Positions 10,657-23,264 of a stretch of DNA of 64,000 nucleotides are shown in pieces. The DNA is from Capronia americana (taxonomy: Eukaryota > Ascomycota > Eurotiomycetes > Chaetothyriales > Herpotrichiellaceae). The notes under the pieces are model-generated. The model saw only the letters and a list, made by a program, of their open reading frames with translations, searched no databases and was not told the origin of the DNA. Every line of letters starts with the position of its first letter. Position 1 is the first letter of the stretch. The DNA lies in contig JADWQD010000006.1 of assembly GCA_016110215.1 (NCBI GenBank), forward strand, positions 1,922,001 to 1,986,000. The letters are read 5' to 3'. The translations under genes were made by a program, and so were the position numbers.

Positions 10657-11546
10657 TTGGCACATCTGCTTAGTATGCTGTTACCACGTTTCGTCCACCC
10701 GCGACCAGCCACTTATATACTAGAACCAAGAAACTAATTCAGTAGAGACCGACACACTTCGGGCTGCCTGCCCGGTCTCCCCAACGAGTCAGAAAATGAC
10801 GAGAACGTTTCTGGATCGGCGAGGACGAGGATAGGAGAAAGCTCTGCCGACTACAAAAGAGGGCATGGCATTAGTTCAAGAACAATATTTGAATTCTCGT
10901 CAATGTACAGTACAAGAAGAACATCTCGAAACTCACCCCCTAGGACACTTCGTTCAACTTGACTTGCAGCATTCTCACCAAGACAACGTGTGCAATCATC
11001 GAACGTGCTTTCGCCTGGCTTGACTCGCCGACCAAGTCGGATATGTGACGATGGTTCATGTTCAACGATTGCTGGTCCTCGCCTCTCCTCCGCGGTGGTC
11101 TGCTCACAAACCGCTCGCCGCGCGCCGACTGACTCTAACTTTCCGTCCCCCATTACTCCCAGGCACTGCAACGCATGGTAACTCCACCCAGCCAGTAGAT
11201 GGAAGACCTTTTCCCTGCCGTACCGAAAGTCGCAGTCAATCGCAACGCACAATGTATTCTTTTGAATTAGAAACACATTTCTCTATCCCGCGTGTTCGCG
11301 CTCGAGACTGAAGGTTGTGAACTTTGCAAATTGGATCCCCAAATCCACAATCGCCGAGATCGTGGAGGAGAATCAAGAGAATTTTGGGGTTGCTCTGCAA
11401 ATGCTGAAACAGGTGGCAACTCGCCGGGTATCAATGCACATCTTCTTTTCTTCTATCCATCCCCAGAAGCGGCCGTCATTCAAATATTAGTGACTAGTCG
11501 AATCGTATTATGTTGTACACATGTTGGTGATCGAAGTGTTTGGCCT
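10657..11546. other. Intergenic region between convergent genes
   Basis: Contains the 3' ends of Stn1 (plus) and eIF4G (minus). Open frames are short and unconvincing; no RNA gene recognised. Confidence 0.5.
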
Positions 11547-14500
11547 TCACTCGGCACGTTTGTCCGGTGATCTCGATCGTTCCCGTTCGATACTCGGCTG
11601 TGACTTTTGTGTGGGAGGAGAAGCTGGATTGGAAGGCGGCGACGCTGGCCCGTCATTTTCCAGAGCGGCAAGGGCACTAGCAACATGTTAGCAGACTGCA
11701 CCGCATCCCTGGCAAAGCCGACTCACCTGAATGCATTTGTGCTGGATTCATCTTTCTTCTCTTTCTGGGCTGGAGGGGTCCCAGTACGACTGCTCGTGGC
11801 ACTATCATCGGCACGACCTAGTAGCCCACCAGGTCCAAGCCCGCGACGTCCACTGTTAGTACGTCCACCCATCAGGCTGGGAGGGCCTCCCAGCCCAGAT
11901 GTGTGGCTGGGATTCCGAGCATTGCGAGTTCCCAGTCGTCGCAGGTCATCGGTACCAACGCGATTCGAGTTGTCTGGGGGAGGCACTTGTCCATAACTGA
12001 AATTTCGTGCATCGCCACGACCCATGGGCATGCGGCCTCCACCGCCGCCACGACCACTCTGAGTAGCGAGTCGCCTGAGTTCGTCTTCGCGGGCTTGACG
12101 TTCAGCCTCCTCCCGGATCTCGGTAATGGTCTTGGGGCCTTTGTTGTCTGCTTTGGAAGCCCAGCCCTTGGATCGTAGATCCACCACGTCCATTAGCATG
12201 AATCTGAGGCGACTGGGGAGATCTGGGATTGCGATCATCTGGTTGATGCGTTCGAAGTAAAGATCCATACGACCTTGTGCCTTGCTCTCGGGGTTGTCGA
12301 GCTGTTTGCCGACTGTTTGCAGCAAGCTGGTCAAACTTTCGATCTCGGCTTCGTCGGGAGTGCCTTCGTAATCGACAAGCTTCTTCACACACTCGTGCAT
12401 GATACGCTCAGTCAACATTTGCAACTTGAACAGTTCACCGATGAACTTGACAAGACCGAGACCGCGACGCTTGGCAGCCATGGCAACATAATACTCGTCG
12501 GACAGCATGACAGCCTCTTCGGATTGACCTTCTGGCTGAGGGGGCAGGTTGACCTTCCAGCCACGTTCGAATTCTTCTTGACACCGGTTGAGGAGATACT
12601 TTCGAAACAGGTTACCACCTGTTACGACGTTGCCATTCTTGTCCTTGATACCCTCGTCTCTGATGTCGGCGCTCATGCTCTCCAACATGCGCCGGCAGAA
12701 CTGCGCGTACATGCCAGCCCAGTGAGCTTCATCAGTGGCCTTCTCAAAGGTAAGTTGAATGACTTGACGCAGGGTGCGACCATCGGTCTCGTGCTTCGAT
12801 TGACCCGAGATCTCAAGGATTTGATCGGCAATCTTGTCAAACTTCTCGGGTGTCATCTTGTTCAGGAGTGACTTCGTTTTGCGTTGGACCATTTCTGGAT
12901 CCATGAGACCATCACCACCGGGGGCAGGTCCAGGAGCATTAGACTGACCAAGGCTCCGTGGCTTCCAACCGGTGGCCGATACCTCTAGCGCGCCAATGTT
13001 CATGCCAGCTGTAAGAGGCATGGACTTGTTGTCTTCCCCATGCGGCTTCGAGTTCTGTTTGTTCCGCTTGCTCTCTGCGCGGGAGCCTCCACGGCTCGCA
13101 CCACCAACACGAGGAGATCCAGGGATAGGACCAAGAGGATTGTTGGAAGGTGTTCGTCCCATGGGAGGCGCCATTTGGCCACCTGAACGACCAAATTGAG
13201 CGAAAGGATTACTGGCTATCGCTCCGCTCCTCATAGCAGCGTTCGAGGCAGCAAACCGCTGCTCTGATGTCGTGCCCGGAGGAAGAGATGGGCGGTTCAT
13301 GCCACCGAAGTTGCCCATAGGACCGAAGTTCATGGGAGCGGGCCCACGAGCGGAGGCGCTGCGACCGCCCATGCCGGAAGGAGTTCGGGCTGATGCGCTT
13401 GGTCGGGCAGACGCATCTCCATCGCCCAGTGCTTCTCGGATGCGAGCATCCCAATCGAGAGTTGGCTTCTCCTTGAAGACGCTTTGGAACTGAAGCAAGA
13501 ACTCTTTGTTGTACTTGAACCCGCGATCAGCCGGAGCATTGGCGTTGAGTGCGGGATTTGGAGACGCAATGTCTGAGGGATAGACGACTTTGGAGATGTC
13601 GTCGAGCTTTTTAGCAGACTGCAGTGCTTTCAGTGTAGCACTGGGCTCAGGCGGCTCCACAGGCTTCCTCGTGTCGAGAGTCAGCTCGGCAGCCTTGACA
13701 CGACGTCCAGCAGTCTTTCCTGGAGGAGGCATTGACACATCCGAGACAGGCGTGGCAGTTCCACTTTCAGCCGGGGTAGCGCCAGCGGGGCTCTCCCCAG
13801 AGGCAGGAGTACCAAAGGGATTGCGCTTGAGCTCAGCAAAGAGCTTCTTGCTATCGTCCTCTCCCGAAGCTCCCTCAGCCTTTTCCTTCTCACGAGCGAG
13901 CTCTTCCTCTTCGGCCTTGCGCTCCAATTCCTTCATGTTTTGTTCATAGGCCGCGGCCTCTTCCTGGGCCTTCTTTCGCTCGGCCTCGCGTTGAGCAGCC
14001 TTTCGCTTATTGTACTCTTCCTCACGACGGAGTTCCTCGGCCTCTCGTGCAGCTTCTTCGGCCTCGATCTCTGCAGCGAGGGCATCGTAGTCGATCTCAT
14101 CCTCGTTGTCTGCCTTGGGAGGAGTATCTTCAGACTTGGGTTCCTCACGCTTCTTCGCCTCTGCCTCTGCCTTCTCCTTTTCGGCAGCCTCGGCTTGCCT
14201 AGCGGTCTCGGCATTCTCGGCAGCCTCTTTCGCTTCCTTTTCGAGCTGTTCTGCCCTGGCACGAGCTTCAGCGGCTTCACGCTCAGCCAGTTCGGCAGCT
14301 TCCTTGTCCATCTCCGCCTTTTCGGCCAGCTCCTTCTCCAGTTTCAACCTGGCTTCGTCCTCTGCGATTTTTTTAGCCACTGCTTCTTGCATTGCCTTCT
14401 TCACCTCCTCTGCAGACTTCGCGTTGACGCTTTCTGCGCGGGTGTGAGCATTGTCGGCAGCGCTCGCGGTGCGGCTTGGAGGGGTGGGTGCGGACTGGGG

Positions 14501-16423
14501 TGGGACTACGGCGGAAACCGGGGTCGAGGTAGCAGGCGAAGCAGGGGGTTTATTGAAAGAGACGACTTCGCCGGCAGTATTCTTGATTGGGATTGCTGCA
14601 CTCTTCTTTGGGGGAAGCGTGAAGGCCTTCTGAGAAGAGACGCTCGGAGCTCTGTTGGCACTGTGGGGAGGTCCAGTGGGTGCGGGAGTAGACGGCTGTT
14701 GACCGATGCTTGATCCAGGTCGATCAGGAGCGGAGATCTGAGATGATTGCCTCGACATGGAGGGAGGAGGCCCGCCCTGATTGCTGTAGGAAGGCTGCAT
14801 GCTTGGCGCTCCATACATACCCTGATTGAACGGTGGTCGGGGTGACTGTTGCGGTATGCTGTAGGACGGGTTGAATTGACCCTGCATTGCCTGCGGGTTG
14901 TACATTTGCATTTGCTGCATGTACATTTGTTGAATGCTAGGATCAGCTTGGGTCATGGGATAGCCCTGCGTTCTTACAGTCAGAACATGCTCTTGAAAAC
15001 GTTCAAAATTGCCCGACTCGGGTGACAAGTCAGGATAAGGAAGAGGTGCATTGTGAAAAACTTGGAGAGGGGCCTGCGCAAGTTCGGGGACAACTTGGAC
15101 AGGTTGAGGATTCGCAAGATCGGGGCGATAGTGGTCCGAGGCAGGATCTCTGCTGAAGAATGTCGATCCGTCCTCGTGTCCACCCCTACCAGGGCCTCTA
15201 CCACGACCAGCTCCTCGAGCGGGACCGCGGCCTCGGCCTCTCGTAGGCTTGCCTTTGTCTCTTGCGGGTTCTCCTGCGGGTTCTCTTATAGGGTCACGTG
15301 AAGAAGGAAACGGTGGGTGGTTCTTTACATGTTGGGGTCCCATAAAATATCCATTGGGTTGGGCCATCCCGGGCTGCACCATGTGTACCTGTCCTCCCAT
15401 GTTCGGGGTACCTGGTTGGGCGTTGACGAGCGCAGGGCTTCGGGTGCCCATGGCGGGAGATCCTTGGTAGGGGAGAGGTTGACCCCGGCCTGGATAGTTG
15501 CTTTGGAACTGACGACCGTTTGGCGGAGGCCGGAACTGCTGCTGGGGAGAGAAGGGCGCAGGCTGTTGCTGATAGAAACCGCCTCGGCCGCGGCCGCCTT
15601 GGTAGCCTCCACGGTGATTGTTGGGACCGGCTGGGGGAATGCCCGGACCGCCCGCATCACTGTGAATGGATTGCGACGAGTTGCGCCTCATGTGGTCCTG
15701 CTGAGGTCCGAGTTGAATGGGCAGCGGTCGAGACATACCCTGTAGAAAGTGGTTAGTGCATACTGGTGTAGCAGGATCTGGGCTTACACTTGGGTCGTTG
15801 TGATCGATCTGTCCAAAGATATATGCGTTCCCCTGACCGTTGAAGCCCTGGGGAGGCCGACCACCACTAACGGAAGCGGGCTGGGGAATAGGGGAGGGTG
15901 AACTCGAGGGTGAGGTGGCTCGAGGATTCAGCTGGCCGACACTGAGATTTGCCGAGTTCTGATGTGCCAACGAAGGGGGAGTGCCCATCGCAGGGGAGCC
16001 CGCCGGATTTTGCATTGCCATCGCGCCGAACTGGATCGCTGGCTTGCTCTGGGGACCACCTGGAGCGCCTCCGTTTGCGGTGAAGCCAGTGACGCCAGCA
16101 GGTGTGACTGTCATGGAGGGTTTGCGCGTGTGATCGGGAAGAGAGACGCTTCCGTTGACAGTGGGTATGGCAGGAATCGTAGGGTTTCTTCCGTTTATGG
16201 AATCGCTATGTCCATGGGCGGGCGGAGCGCCTCCAACTGCTGCAGACATGTTGGTGGGCTCCGATGCATTGGGTGTGGAAGAAGAAGAGGCTTTGGAGGC
16301 GGAGGGGAACGAGGTCCGGCTCTGAGCAGCCAAATTCGATCCGGTCGCGACGTGTGTAGCAGTCGAGTGTTGTTCGGAAGAATGAGGTCGACTCGCAGAG
16401 AGGCCTTGAGGATTCGATGTCAT
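11547..16423 (-). CDS. Translation initiation factor eIF4G
   Basis: Large scaffold of the cap-binding complex eIF4F, joining eIF4E, eIF4A, poly(A)-binding protein and eIF3. Exons: 16423..15788, 15739..11727 and 11676..11547, with introns of 48 and 50 bp; 1592 residues. The last exon adds SALAALENDGPAS... and ends in SRSPDKRAE. Domains: a Ser/Pro/Gln/Gly-rich N-terminal half with an RGG-like patch (RGRGRGPARGAGRGRGPG), a long charged Lys/Glu/Ala helix region (about 670-840), the eIF4E-binding motif YNKEFLL (YxxxxL-phi) near residue 950, and the MIF4G HEAT domain (about 1160-1400: SLLNKMTPEKFDKIADQ ... FCRRMLESM). The ATG at 16423 (MTSNPQGLSASRP) is preferred over an in-frame ATG at 16678, whose extra 85 residues are Ser/Arg-rich and look like translated leader. 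There is only one MIF4G domain and no MA3 domain, as in fungi. Confidence 0.95.
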
Positions 16424-18091
16424 CAGAGGTGATGAAGGTTCTTCAGGCAGCGATTCGGCTGTGCGAAAGTCGACTGGGAGGCTGAGACGCAGCAATGACA
16501 AACGCGATGGGGAAGAAAGGTCCCGCGAGTGTCGAGAGAGTGTCTGCAGGGGATTTCCACTACGAGGCGACTGTCTCGAGTGAACGGAAGCCGCTCTTGT
16601 GCTTTTTGTGGAAGAGGTCGAGGAAAGTCTGAGGTTCGCTTTTTCCAAGGCGAAGGCAGTGCAGAGAGGAGAGTTCACGGCTCAGGCAGAGATCCGACCT
16701 CGTGAGGAGGAATCTCTCGTGCGAAGACGCTGAAAGAATTGTCCTGCTGACGAGGGACAAGAGGGCACGACGATGTCGTCGATGCCAAAACAACCTCACG
16801 ATACGCGAGGCGCAAATAAATGTGGTAGAAGCGTTGGTTTGAGCAAGAGGGAGAGATCCGCAGTTGGGAAGGAAGGCGCTCCTTACGGGAGAAATTTTTG
16901 GGTGGCTTGGCAGTCACCCGTTTGCAAGTTACAATGAACAGTCGACAGGCTGATCCCGTCACTCAAGCCGCCGCCACGCTTCCACCACCGACGTTACTAT
17001 TGCGCTGGCCTACCAGCAGGAGGCTTCCCAGTTCTGCGTGTCCTCTTGCAGTCACCTATCTTCATATTTACAACGCTGCGGTCGTGCGGCTGGAACAGTC
17101 AAGGCTCGTATGACCGCGACGGATTCCCTCCAGCCGGAATTGTCACCCCCTTATTTGCTCTCTCGCTCCGGCCATTCAAGGCCCAAGTTCTGCATGCGAC
17201 TCGTCCTATTTGACTCACTGTGTGCCATTAGGCGTGGAAGGGCATCCGTTTACGCTGCTTTTCCTCACTCCGGCATGCATGCGATTACTGGCAACTCGGC
17301 ACCAGTCGCTGGGCGAGGCACGTTTAGGAACGCATAGGCGAGTGGCCTTTTCCATTTTAGCGGAGTTCATGACGCAGTGGGCAAGGCTCACTCTCGTCGT
17401 GCTCCGTCCCAAGCCCCTGTTGAGTTTCAGACCTCAGCATTCCGAGTCCGGTTCGTTTTTGCTTCTTCCGCGCATGTTGCTTGTACACAGCAGTCCTCGT
17501 TCGTTCTCGTCACCTCAGAGCATCGCTATCTGTAGGCGGCTCGTTCGACGCGTCCTGAAGCCTCCCGTGTGGAAATCGGCAATCCAAGGCTAATCAACAC
17601 ATCATTCTTCTTTCGGGACAAAACGCAGTTTGGGGCTCTTTAACTCCGCAAGCATTGCCACATGCTCTGGGCCGTGAGGGGTTCCGGGTCATCATCCACT
17701 GAGCGCAAAGACAATCGTAAAATGATGCCGAGAATAAACGGCTTTGGTATTACTTGCATTCTCATTCTCCAAACGCAAAGTAATATGCAGGTCGTCAGCA
17801 ATCGCTCATGGCGGGGAATGAGACGTGCCTCCAAATGATGGTGAAAGTGCCTATCTTTCCGTCTCGACGTTCCAGCTAAGTCGAGTCACTCTACTCTCAG
17901 TTAGATGAAAGCACGCATTTAAAGTGCAGTGGCCTGGCAAAGCGTCATCCAAGACTCCCTGCGACCTAAAGTGCTGTCATTGAATCACTTTTGTCTGGAA
18001 GACTAGAGCACTTCTCAATCGCCCAAAACGCCATGCTGATTCTTCTCTATGCAAAAGCCATGTAGCCCAAACGACACCCTTTGAGAAACTT
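16424..18091. other. eIF4G leader/promoter and intergenic region
   Basis: The part next to 16424 is probably a long 5' leader of eIF4G (pyrimidine-rich on the minus strand up to about 17,000). The rest, up to the 3' end of the J-protein gene at 18092, has no supported gene. Confidence 0.5.
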
Positions 18092-19033
18092 TCAAGCTTT
18101 GCCGGCCTTCCTGCCCTTCTTAGAATTCTTCTGGAATGCTTCTTCGGGTGGCTCATCCATGCCCTTTCGCTTGCCTGTCCTCGATCCAGCACCATACTTC
18201 GCCTCCAGGTCGTCTAAGAAATTCTGTGCCCTGCTTTGCTGGCGCTGTTGGATCAGAGCTTTGAGTGCATTGTCGTCATTCTCTCCCTTCTTCGACTTTT
18301 TGCTGGTGTCTTTCTTTCCAAAAAGTTTGTCCTCAACTCCCAACTCGCGCGCAAGTTCCATTGCCTCTGCTTCTTCCTTTTTAGCATTGGTCTTCCTTTT
18401 CTCCCTGCTCCTCTTGGTCTCCTTTGTAAACCGCCCGTAGGCTTCCACTTCGCCTCGAGCAATGGCATCGTTGATGATTTGCCTGAACCGCTCTTCGTCT
18501 GCCAACACCTCGCTACACATAACACTCTCGAAGACCCCGTCCAAGTCTCCTTCATTCTGTTCGTATGCCGCTAGCACATTGTCTCGTTCTTCCTCGCTGC
18601 CCTGGTACTCCTTCTTCACCTGCTCGATCATGTCGCCTCTTACTACATTCTCACTCTGTTCGCGGAAGAAGTCGACCCAGTTGAAATCATCATCGTCAAT
18701 GTTCGCGCTCTCCGCAGTATTGCCCGTAGCGTCGTACCGTTTCCGTCTGCGCTCGTCACTCAAAATAGCATACGCAAACGCGACTTCTTGGAAAGTCTTG
18801 TGAGCGCTTTCTCGGTCTTCTGCTCGGGCTTTGTCTGGATGGTGCTTGAGGGCCAGTTTGCGATAGGCGGATTTGATCTCATCGGCGGTTGCGGATTTCG
18901 AAAGGTGCAGGACTTCATATGGGTTGACTGTAGGAGGATCGCTCACAGCAAGGTCTTCCTCCTCGGCACCCTCGTCCTCATGTGGCGCAGGCGTCACCTC
19001 GGGTTGACGCTTCGATTTGGCTTTTCGAGGCAT
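18092..19033 (-). CDS. J-domain protein, DNAJC9-like
   Basis: Single exon, 313 residues. The true start is the ATG at 19033 (MPRKAKSKRQPE); the frame runs a few codons further up but only from TTG. J domain at about residues 36-105: NPYEVLHLSKSATADEIKSA, the invariant HPD (KHHPDKA), and AYAILSDERRRKRYDATG. It is followed by DDDDFNWVDFFREQ and an acidic/helical segment shared by DNAJC9-type proteins, which act in the nucleus as Hsp70 co-chaperones and bind histones H3-H4. The C-terminal third is Lys-rich (several KKGRK/KSKKG clusters), consistent with nuclear location. There is no transmembrane segment and no zinc finger, which excludes class A DnaJ. The histone role is inferred from the human family member. 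Confidence 0.88.
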   Translation of the reverse strand: MPRKAKSKRQPEVTPAPHEDEGAEEEDLAVSDPPTVNPYEVLHLSKSATADEIKSAYRKLALKHHPDKARAEDRESAHKTFQEVAFAYAILSDERRRKRYDATGNTAESANIDDDDFNWVDFFREQSENVVRGDMIEQVKKEYQGSEEERDNVLAAYEQNEGDLDGVFESVMCSEVLADEERFRQIINDAIARGEVEAYGRFTKETKRSREKRKTNAKKEEAEAMELARELGVEDKLFGKKDTSKKSKKGENDDNALKALIQQRQQSRAQNFLDDLEAKYGAGSRTGKRKGMDEPPEEAFQKNSKKGRKAGKA

Positions 19034-20068
19034 GCTGGGCAAGTGAGGTTCTTAGACAAGCAGGATACAGATAAGGTTGATTGATCGATGCTCAGGTGAG
19101 AGGGTGATGTAGACGAGAAGGCTAAGACGAGGTGCATGCAGGGAAGATCGAAGTGAAGTTGATCTCTCACAGTGGAAAGCACTCAATCGCTGTTGTGCAG
19201 ATCAACGCGATTCTCAGGATGCGCGTTGGAAACACGCGACCGAAGACGTCATCGCCAAGCCTTATTAAGCCCATCGGCCTCCTCTTACCAGAATCTCGTC
19301 TCTTGCTCACTTCCTGCATTCAGTGCCTTCATCATATCCCTCAGTCATATGTCAGCGTCAGTGACATTCCAAAACTTCACGGAACCCCCCATACACAGGC
19401 TTCTTTCAAGTGCTTTGGGTTGGAAGACCGGTCCACCCAAAGTTGCTTGTGAGCTCACGTCGACAAGCCTCGGGTTTTAGATGCAAATGAGAATGCAACT
19501 GAAAACCCCAATTGGCCTAAAGCATTGCGATTGTGTGTGCCCTCAACTGCATCAACAGGTCACAACTTGGCCATACGTATCTACTTTAAACACGGCAGAT
19601 GGCCCCTCATGATTCAAGTCCAAACTCGTATTCACCTGGCCCGAAGATCTTGGCGGCTCCTCTCGACCATTCGAAATAAATCAATTTGTGTACAAGCAAT
19701 CGTGTTCAAACGCTTGCAGCCATGGTCCGTCTTGGCCTCAACGCGCTGACAAAGGGTTGACTTATTCCACTCAGAACTGCGGAACGATCTCTCCCTAGTG
19801 CTGCAGCGATGTGGTAAGTGAGCGTTACAAGACTATTTCTATGAAAGAGCGTCTGCATATGATGTACGCTAATCGTGAGGACCGTTGCATTCGATCGGCT
19901 CGCGGTTGGCAAGTCCGTTGATCTTCCATGAGAGCCTTCCACTTGCTGCAGTCCTACTTTTAGTCGATTTGTTTACTGACGCCGAAACCGCCATTTCTCC
20001 CACAGTTCATTCGCGACAGACATAAAACTCTTATCGTTCGCTCGTTCGGACTAGAAAACCAGCGTACA
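19034..20068. other. Divergent upstream region, no gene seen
   Basis: Lies between the start codons of the J-protein (minus) and the transcription factor (plus), so it serves as both promoters. No coding frame worth calling. Confidence 0.5.
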
Positions 20069-21889
20069 ATGTCACGATCAGCGAAGCAATCTCCAGGATC
20101 AGAGTCGACAACGATGCAGCGTCAGAAGAACACGCCCTCGCCGAGGCGAAGGGCGACCCCTTCCAAAAGCCCAGAGCCCGAAACGAGGCACAACGAACGC
20201 TACACCAAGGGCCCGGTAGTGACTATGGAGTCCAAAACGCCTTCCCCCAACTTTATGTTCATTGCCATGTCCAGTGAACCGGGAAGGAGAGCTAAGATAC
20301 GACCTGATCTTCGAGCTTCGGCCAAGGCACATGTGATGCATGACTACCAACGCAAGACTGCCGAGAAACGTCTTGCAGAGTGGAAGATGTCAACGCCAAA
20401 GACGTATTCCCTGGCACCAACAGAGCCCTTGCTGGAAGCCCCAGTGATCAGACCTCCAACATCGGTTGCACAACAAAAGGTTCTGACTTGGCAGTCGGTG
20501 GAATTCCAGAAGGGAGAAAGTCAATCAGAGTCAGAACCAAAATCTTCCGCTCCGAAAACGACCCCATCCGAACGAACTGGTCACTCGTCTCTACAGATAC
20601 TATCGTCACCTTTATCGTCACAGACCGCAAACACCTTCTTCACCTCCCAAAGAGCGCCCATATTTTCCCAACCGCATGGCAGCAACCTGTTGGATGTCTT
20701 CTATGCACTTCCAATTCAAGTTCAGCCCTGGGACGAGACGCTAATTATCCGCTGGCTCAACTACGACCGCATTCCGTGGTGCCCTGTCAATGGCCAAAGT
20801 CTGTGGATCCCATTTGTAACAAACTCCCCTGTCCTTCTACATACGAACTTGTATTGCTGGGGCATGCACTGGCATGGGAAACTCACGGGAACCGACCAAC
20901 ACCTTTTCCTGAACGAGAATCCACAAATCCTTGAACATAAGATCGCTGCCATTCAGATGATCAACGCGTCTCTCATGTCTCAGGCGACAATGTCAGATGA
21001 AGTCTTAGCCTCAGTGGCGATCTTTATCAATATATCGTTGCAGTTTTTCAACCGGGATGAGGCCGCAAGGCATATGGCTGGCCTGGAGACGTTAGTCAGG
21101 CTCCGAGGCGGGCTTGAAAGCCTCTCTGGCATGGGTGCGGTCGGCATCCTTCTGCAACGGATGATAAGCTGGAACGACCTGTTCTTTGTGGAGCTTTTTG
21201 GTGGTAATCTCCGTTTCTCCCTTCTTCCGCGTTGGGATGAGGCATGGAAAGCTGTATACGAGCCTCTCGTTGACGATCCAGTGACCCACCTTGAACCGCT
21301 CCAGGCACGGTTTGCTGGTGATGCAGGTCAAGAGATCACAGCCCTTTTGCGAGAGATGCAAGTCGTCTGCTACGATATCCAAGCCCGTCCACTGGGGACA
21401 CTGACCACGGCGGAGAAGACGCTGCGCCATGACAACCTCTTCCGGTTTGAACGTCGGCTCTGTCTCGCCACGCGCATCACAAAAACGCCGCATTATACAC
21501 AGACCGCTCCCCAGGAAACCAACGATTCAATGTGGCGAGCAGTCGCCTATGCCGCATTGATGTATGTGCACCATCACATGCGACCGGGATATGCCTTGCA
21601 CTTGGCACAGTTTCGAGCCTTGTCTGTGCAGCTTCGTGAAGAACTATCTTCCACGAATGCTGAGAGCTGGGATGCCGTGCCAGCATTGCATTTGTGGGTT
21701 CTCACCGTGGGAAGCTGGGTGAGCCAACGGGAAGACTGGATCCTGAACATGCTTGCAGACGCGTGTCGGGTACGGAAGTACATGACCTGGGATGCCTTTG
21801 AAATGATGTTGAAGCTTTTTCCGAACATAGAAACGGTGGACGACGAAAGGTTCAGGATTGTCTGGGAAGATGTTGTGCGCTTAATATGA
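20069..21889 (+). CDS. Fungal-specific transcription factor-domain protein without zinc cluster
   Basis: Single exon, 606 residues. The N-terminus is basic and Ser/Pro-rich (SPRRRATPSKSPEPETR); the block FMFIAMSSEPGRRAKIRP followed by ASAKAHVMHDYQRKT is the conserved lead-in seen in many fungal proteins of the Fungal_trans_2 (PF11951) group. The body (about 190-600) is helical and carries the usual features: a WDETLIIRWLNYDRIPWCP-type entry, MAGLETLVRLRGGLESL near 340, and a long hydrophobic tail. No Zn2Cys6 cluster (CxxCRxRKxKC) is present anywhere in the frame, so DNA binding through that module is not supported; the protein may be a cofactor or have another function. Targets unknown. It lies alone, divergent from the J-protein gene. 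Confidence 0.8.
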   Translation: MSRSAKQSPGSESTTMQRQKNTPSPRRRATPSKSPEPETRHNERYTKGPVVTMESKTPSPNFMFIAMSSEPGRRAKIRPDLRASAKAHVMHDYQRKTAEKRLAEWKMSTPKTYSLAPTEPLLEAPVIRPPTSVAQQKVLTWQSVEFQKGESQSESEPKSSAPKTTPSERTGHSSLQILSSPLSSQTANTFFTSQRAPIFSQPHGSNLLDVFYALPIQVQPWDETLIIRWLNYDRIPWCPVNGQSLWIPFVTNSPVLLHTNLYCWGMHWHGKLTGTDQHLFLNENPQILEHKIAAIQMINASLMSQATMSDEVLASVAIFINISLQFFNRDEAARHMAGLETLVRLRGGLESLSGMGAVGILLQRMISWNDLFFVELFGGNLRFSLLPRWDEAWKAVYEPLVDDPVTHLEPLQARFAGDAGQEITALLREMQVVCYDIQARPLGTLTTAEKTLRHDNLFRFERRLCLATRITKTPHYTQTAPQETNDSMWRAVAYAALMYVHHHMRPGYALHLAQFRALSVQLREELSSTNAESWDAVPALHLWVLTVGSWVSQREDWILNMLADACRVRKYMTWDAFEMMLKLFPNIETVDDERFRIVWEDVVRLI

Positions 21890-23264
21890 GCCAGGATGAA
21901 GCAGTCGCGGAAGGATTCCATAGAAGCGATGGCAGAATGTACTGTGCTATTTCAACACGAGCGATGATCACCGACTCTACTTGATTTGGCCGTTGAACAG
22001 GAAATGATACTGTAGTCTGTCGGGGTTGATAGCCGTCGACGCCAAATCTCACCTTGCAGTCAAAGGAGTTGACACCACTATCAAGTGTCCTTTCAAATTC
22101 GGCATGCATTCCATCACGATTCGCGCTTCGTTCCTTGAGGTGTCTTTTGGCACGATTTGTTTCAGTATACGCGTGTGTCTCGTCACTTTGCATTCCTCGA
22201 TTCTATTTTCTTGGGGAGAACGTCAATTGTGTACTCGTACTTCCTTGACGGGCAAGTCCCGTGTGAAGCTACCCACCCGTACAAAGTACATCGGGCACCC
22301 GGTCTCCCTATGCGAGGAGAGGTTCGATTTGGTGGAAACACCTTCTCCTGCTCAAGCTCAATTGACCCCACGGAACAAAGGGGACGGGTAGTGGCCCTCC
22401 CAATGCACCTCAAACAAAGCCCCCTCCCGCCGATCACCTTCGAAGCATTTCCCGACCCGTTGGCAGGTGCATCTCTCCAGCGCTGTTATCCAAGGCGGCA
22501 ACGACCTCTGCACAGTCACACTTGTTTATGAGCATGGGAGTGAGCGGATGTGTACGAATCCTGCACCAAGCTTGTATGAAGAACGGTGCCACTGGAGGAT
22601 AGGTATGTGTACGTGTAGATGGATTAGGACTTGTATATCTGAAGCGTATCTGGATGTCCGGACCGTATCTCTGTGGCTTTGACTCCTCCAGTGCATGTTG
22701 CTGTGAGCCTATATCCAACAAACAGCAGGCTTGCGCATCGTCCATCTCGCGCACTTGGGACGTGGCACTCCCCTGCTGCACTGGTTTGTCTCAGACATGT
22801 TGCATGCGAGACAAAACGACATGTGCGTATCATCCATTCTGAGCAAACGAGATATCGTGTGATCATGCGCGATTATATGGCCTGTCTTTGTAAACGGTTG
22901 TCGAGTTGGTCGACGGGCTAATAGTGGCTCTTACCATGGTTGGCCCCCAAGCTGGGGCTTTCTGTAAATCGTGGAAGAAGAGTCTTTCCATCTCCGTGCG
23001 CGCTGGTACTTGCAATGGTCCACAGGGTGTGGTTGGTGACAGTGGAGACGCAGAACGCAGCCCTGTCCCAACAGAGATCCTCTCTTAAGCAAAGAGGAAC
23101 CTGCCTGTCTCGTGCCAGCTGGCTGCACATCAACCAGTCAACCATGTAGGACGCCGCCATTGCGAGCGGACAGGTGCATTGTGATGGCTTTGACCTCCGG
23201 CACGTCCAATCCCAGGTATTCGGATGTCCGGCCAGTTGGGTGAATTTTTCGTTCACACAGCGCT
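21890..23264. other. Intergenic region between convergent genes
   Basis: Lies between two 3' ends. Many short overlapping frames on both strands, none with recognisable features. Confidence 0.5.

Noticed and set aside
13940..14713. 257-codon plus-strand frame rich in Leu, Ser and Gly that looks membrane-like
   Set aside because: It is the antisense of the Lys/Glu/Ala-rich helix of eIF4G; such repeats produce long hydrophobic frames on the other strand.
19034..19042. Extending the J-protein start to 19042
   Set aside because: The codon at 19042 is TTG; the ATG at 19033 gives the natural N-terminus.
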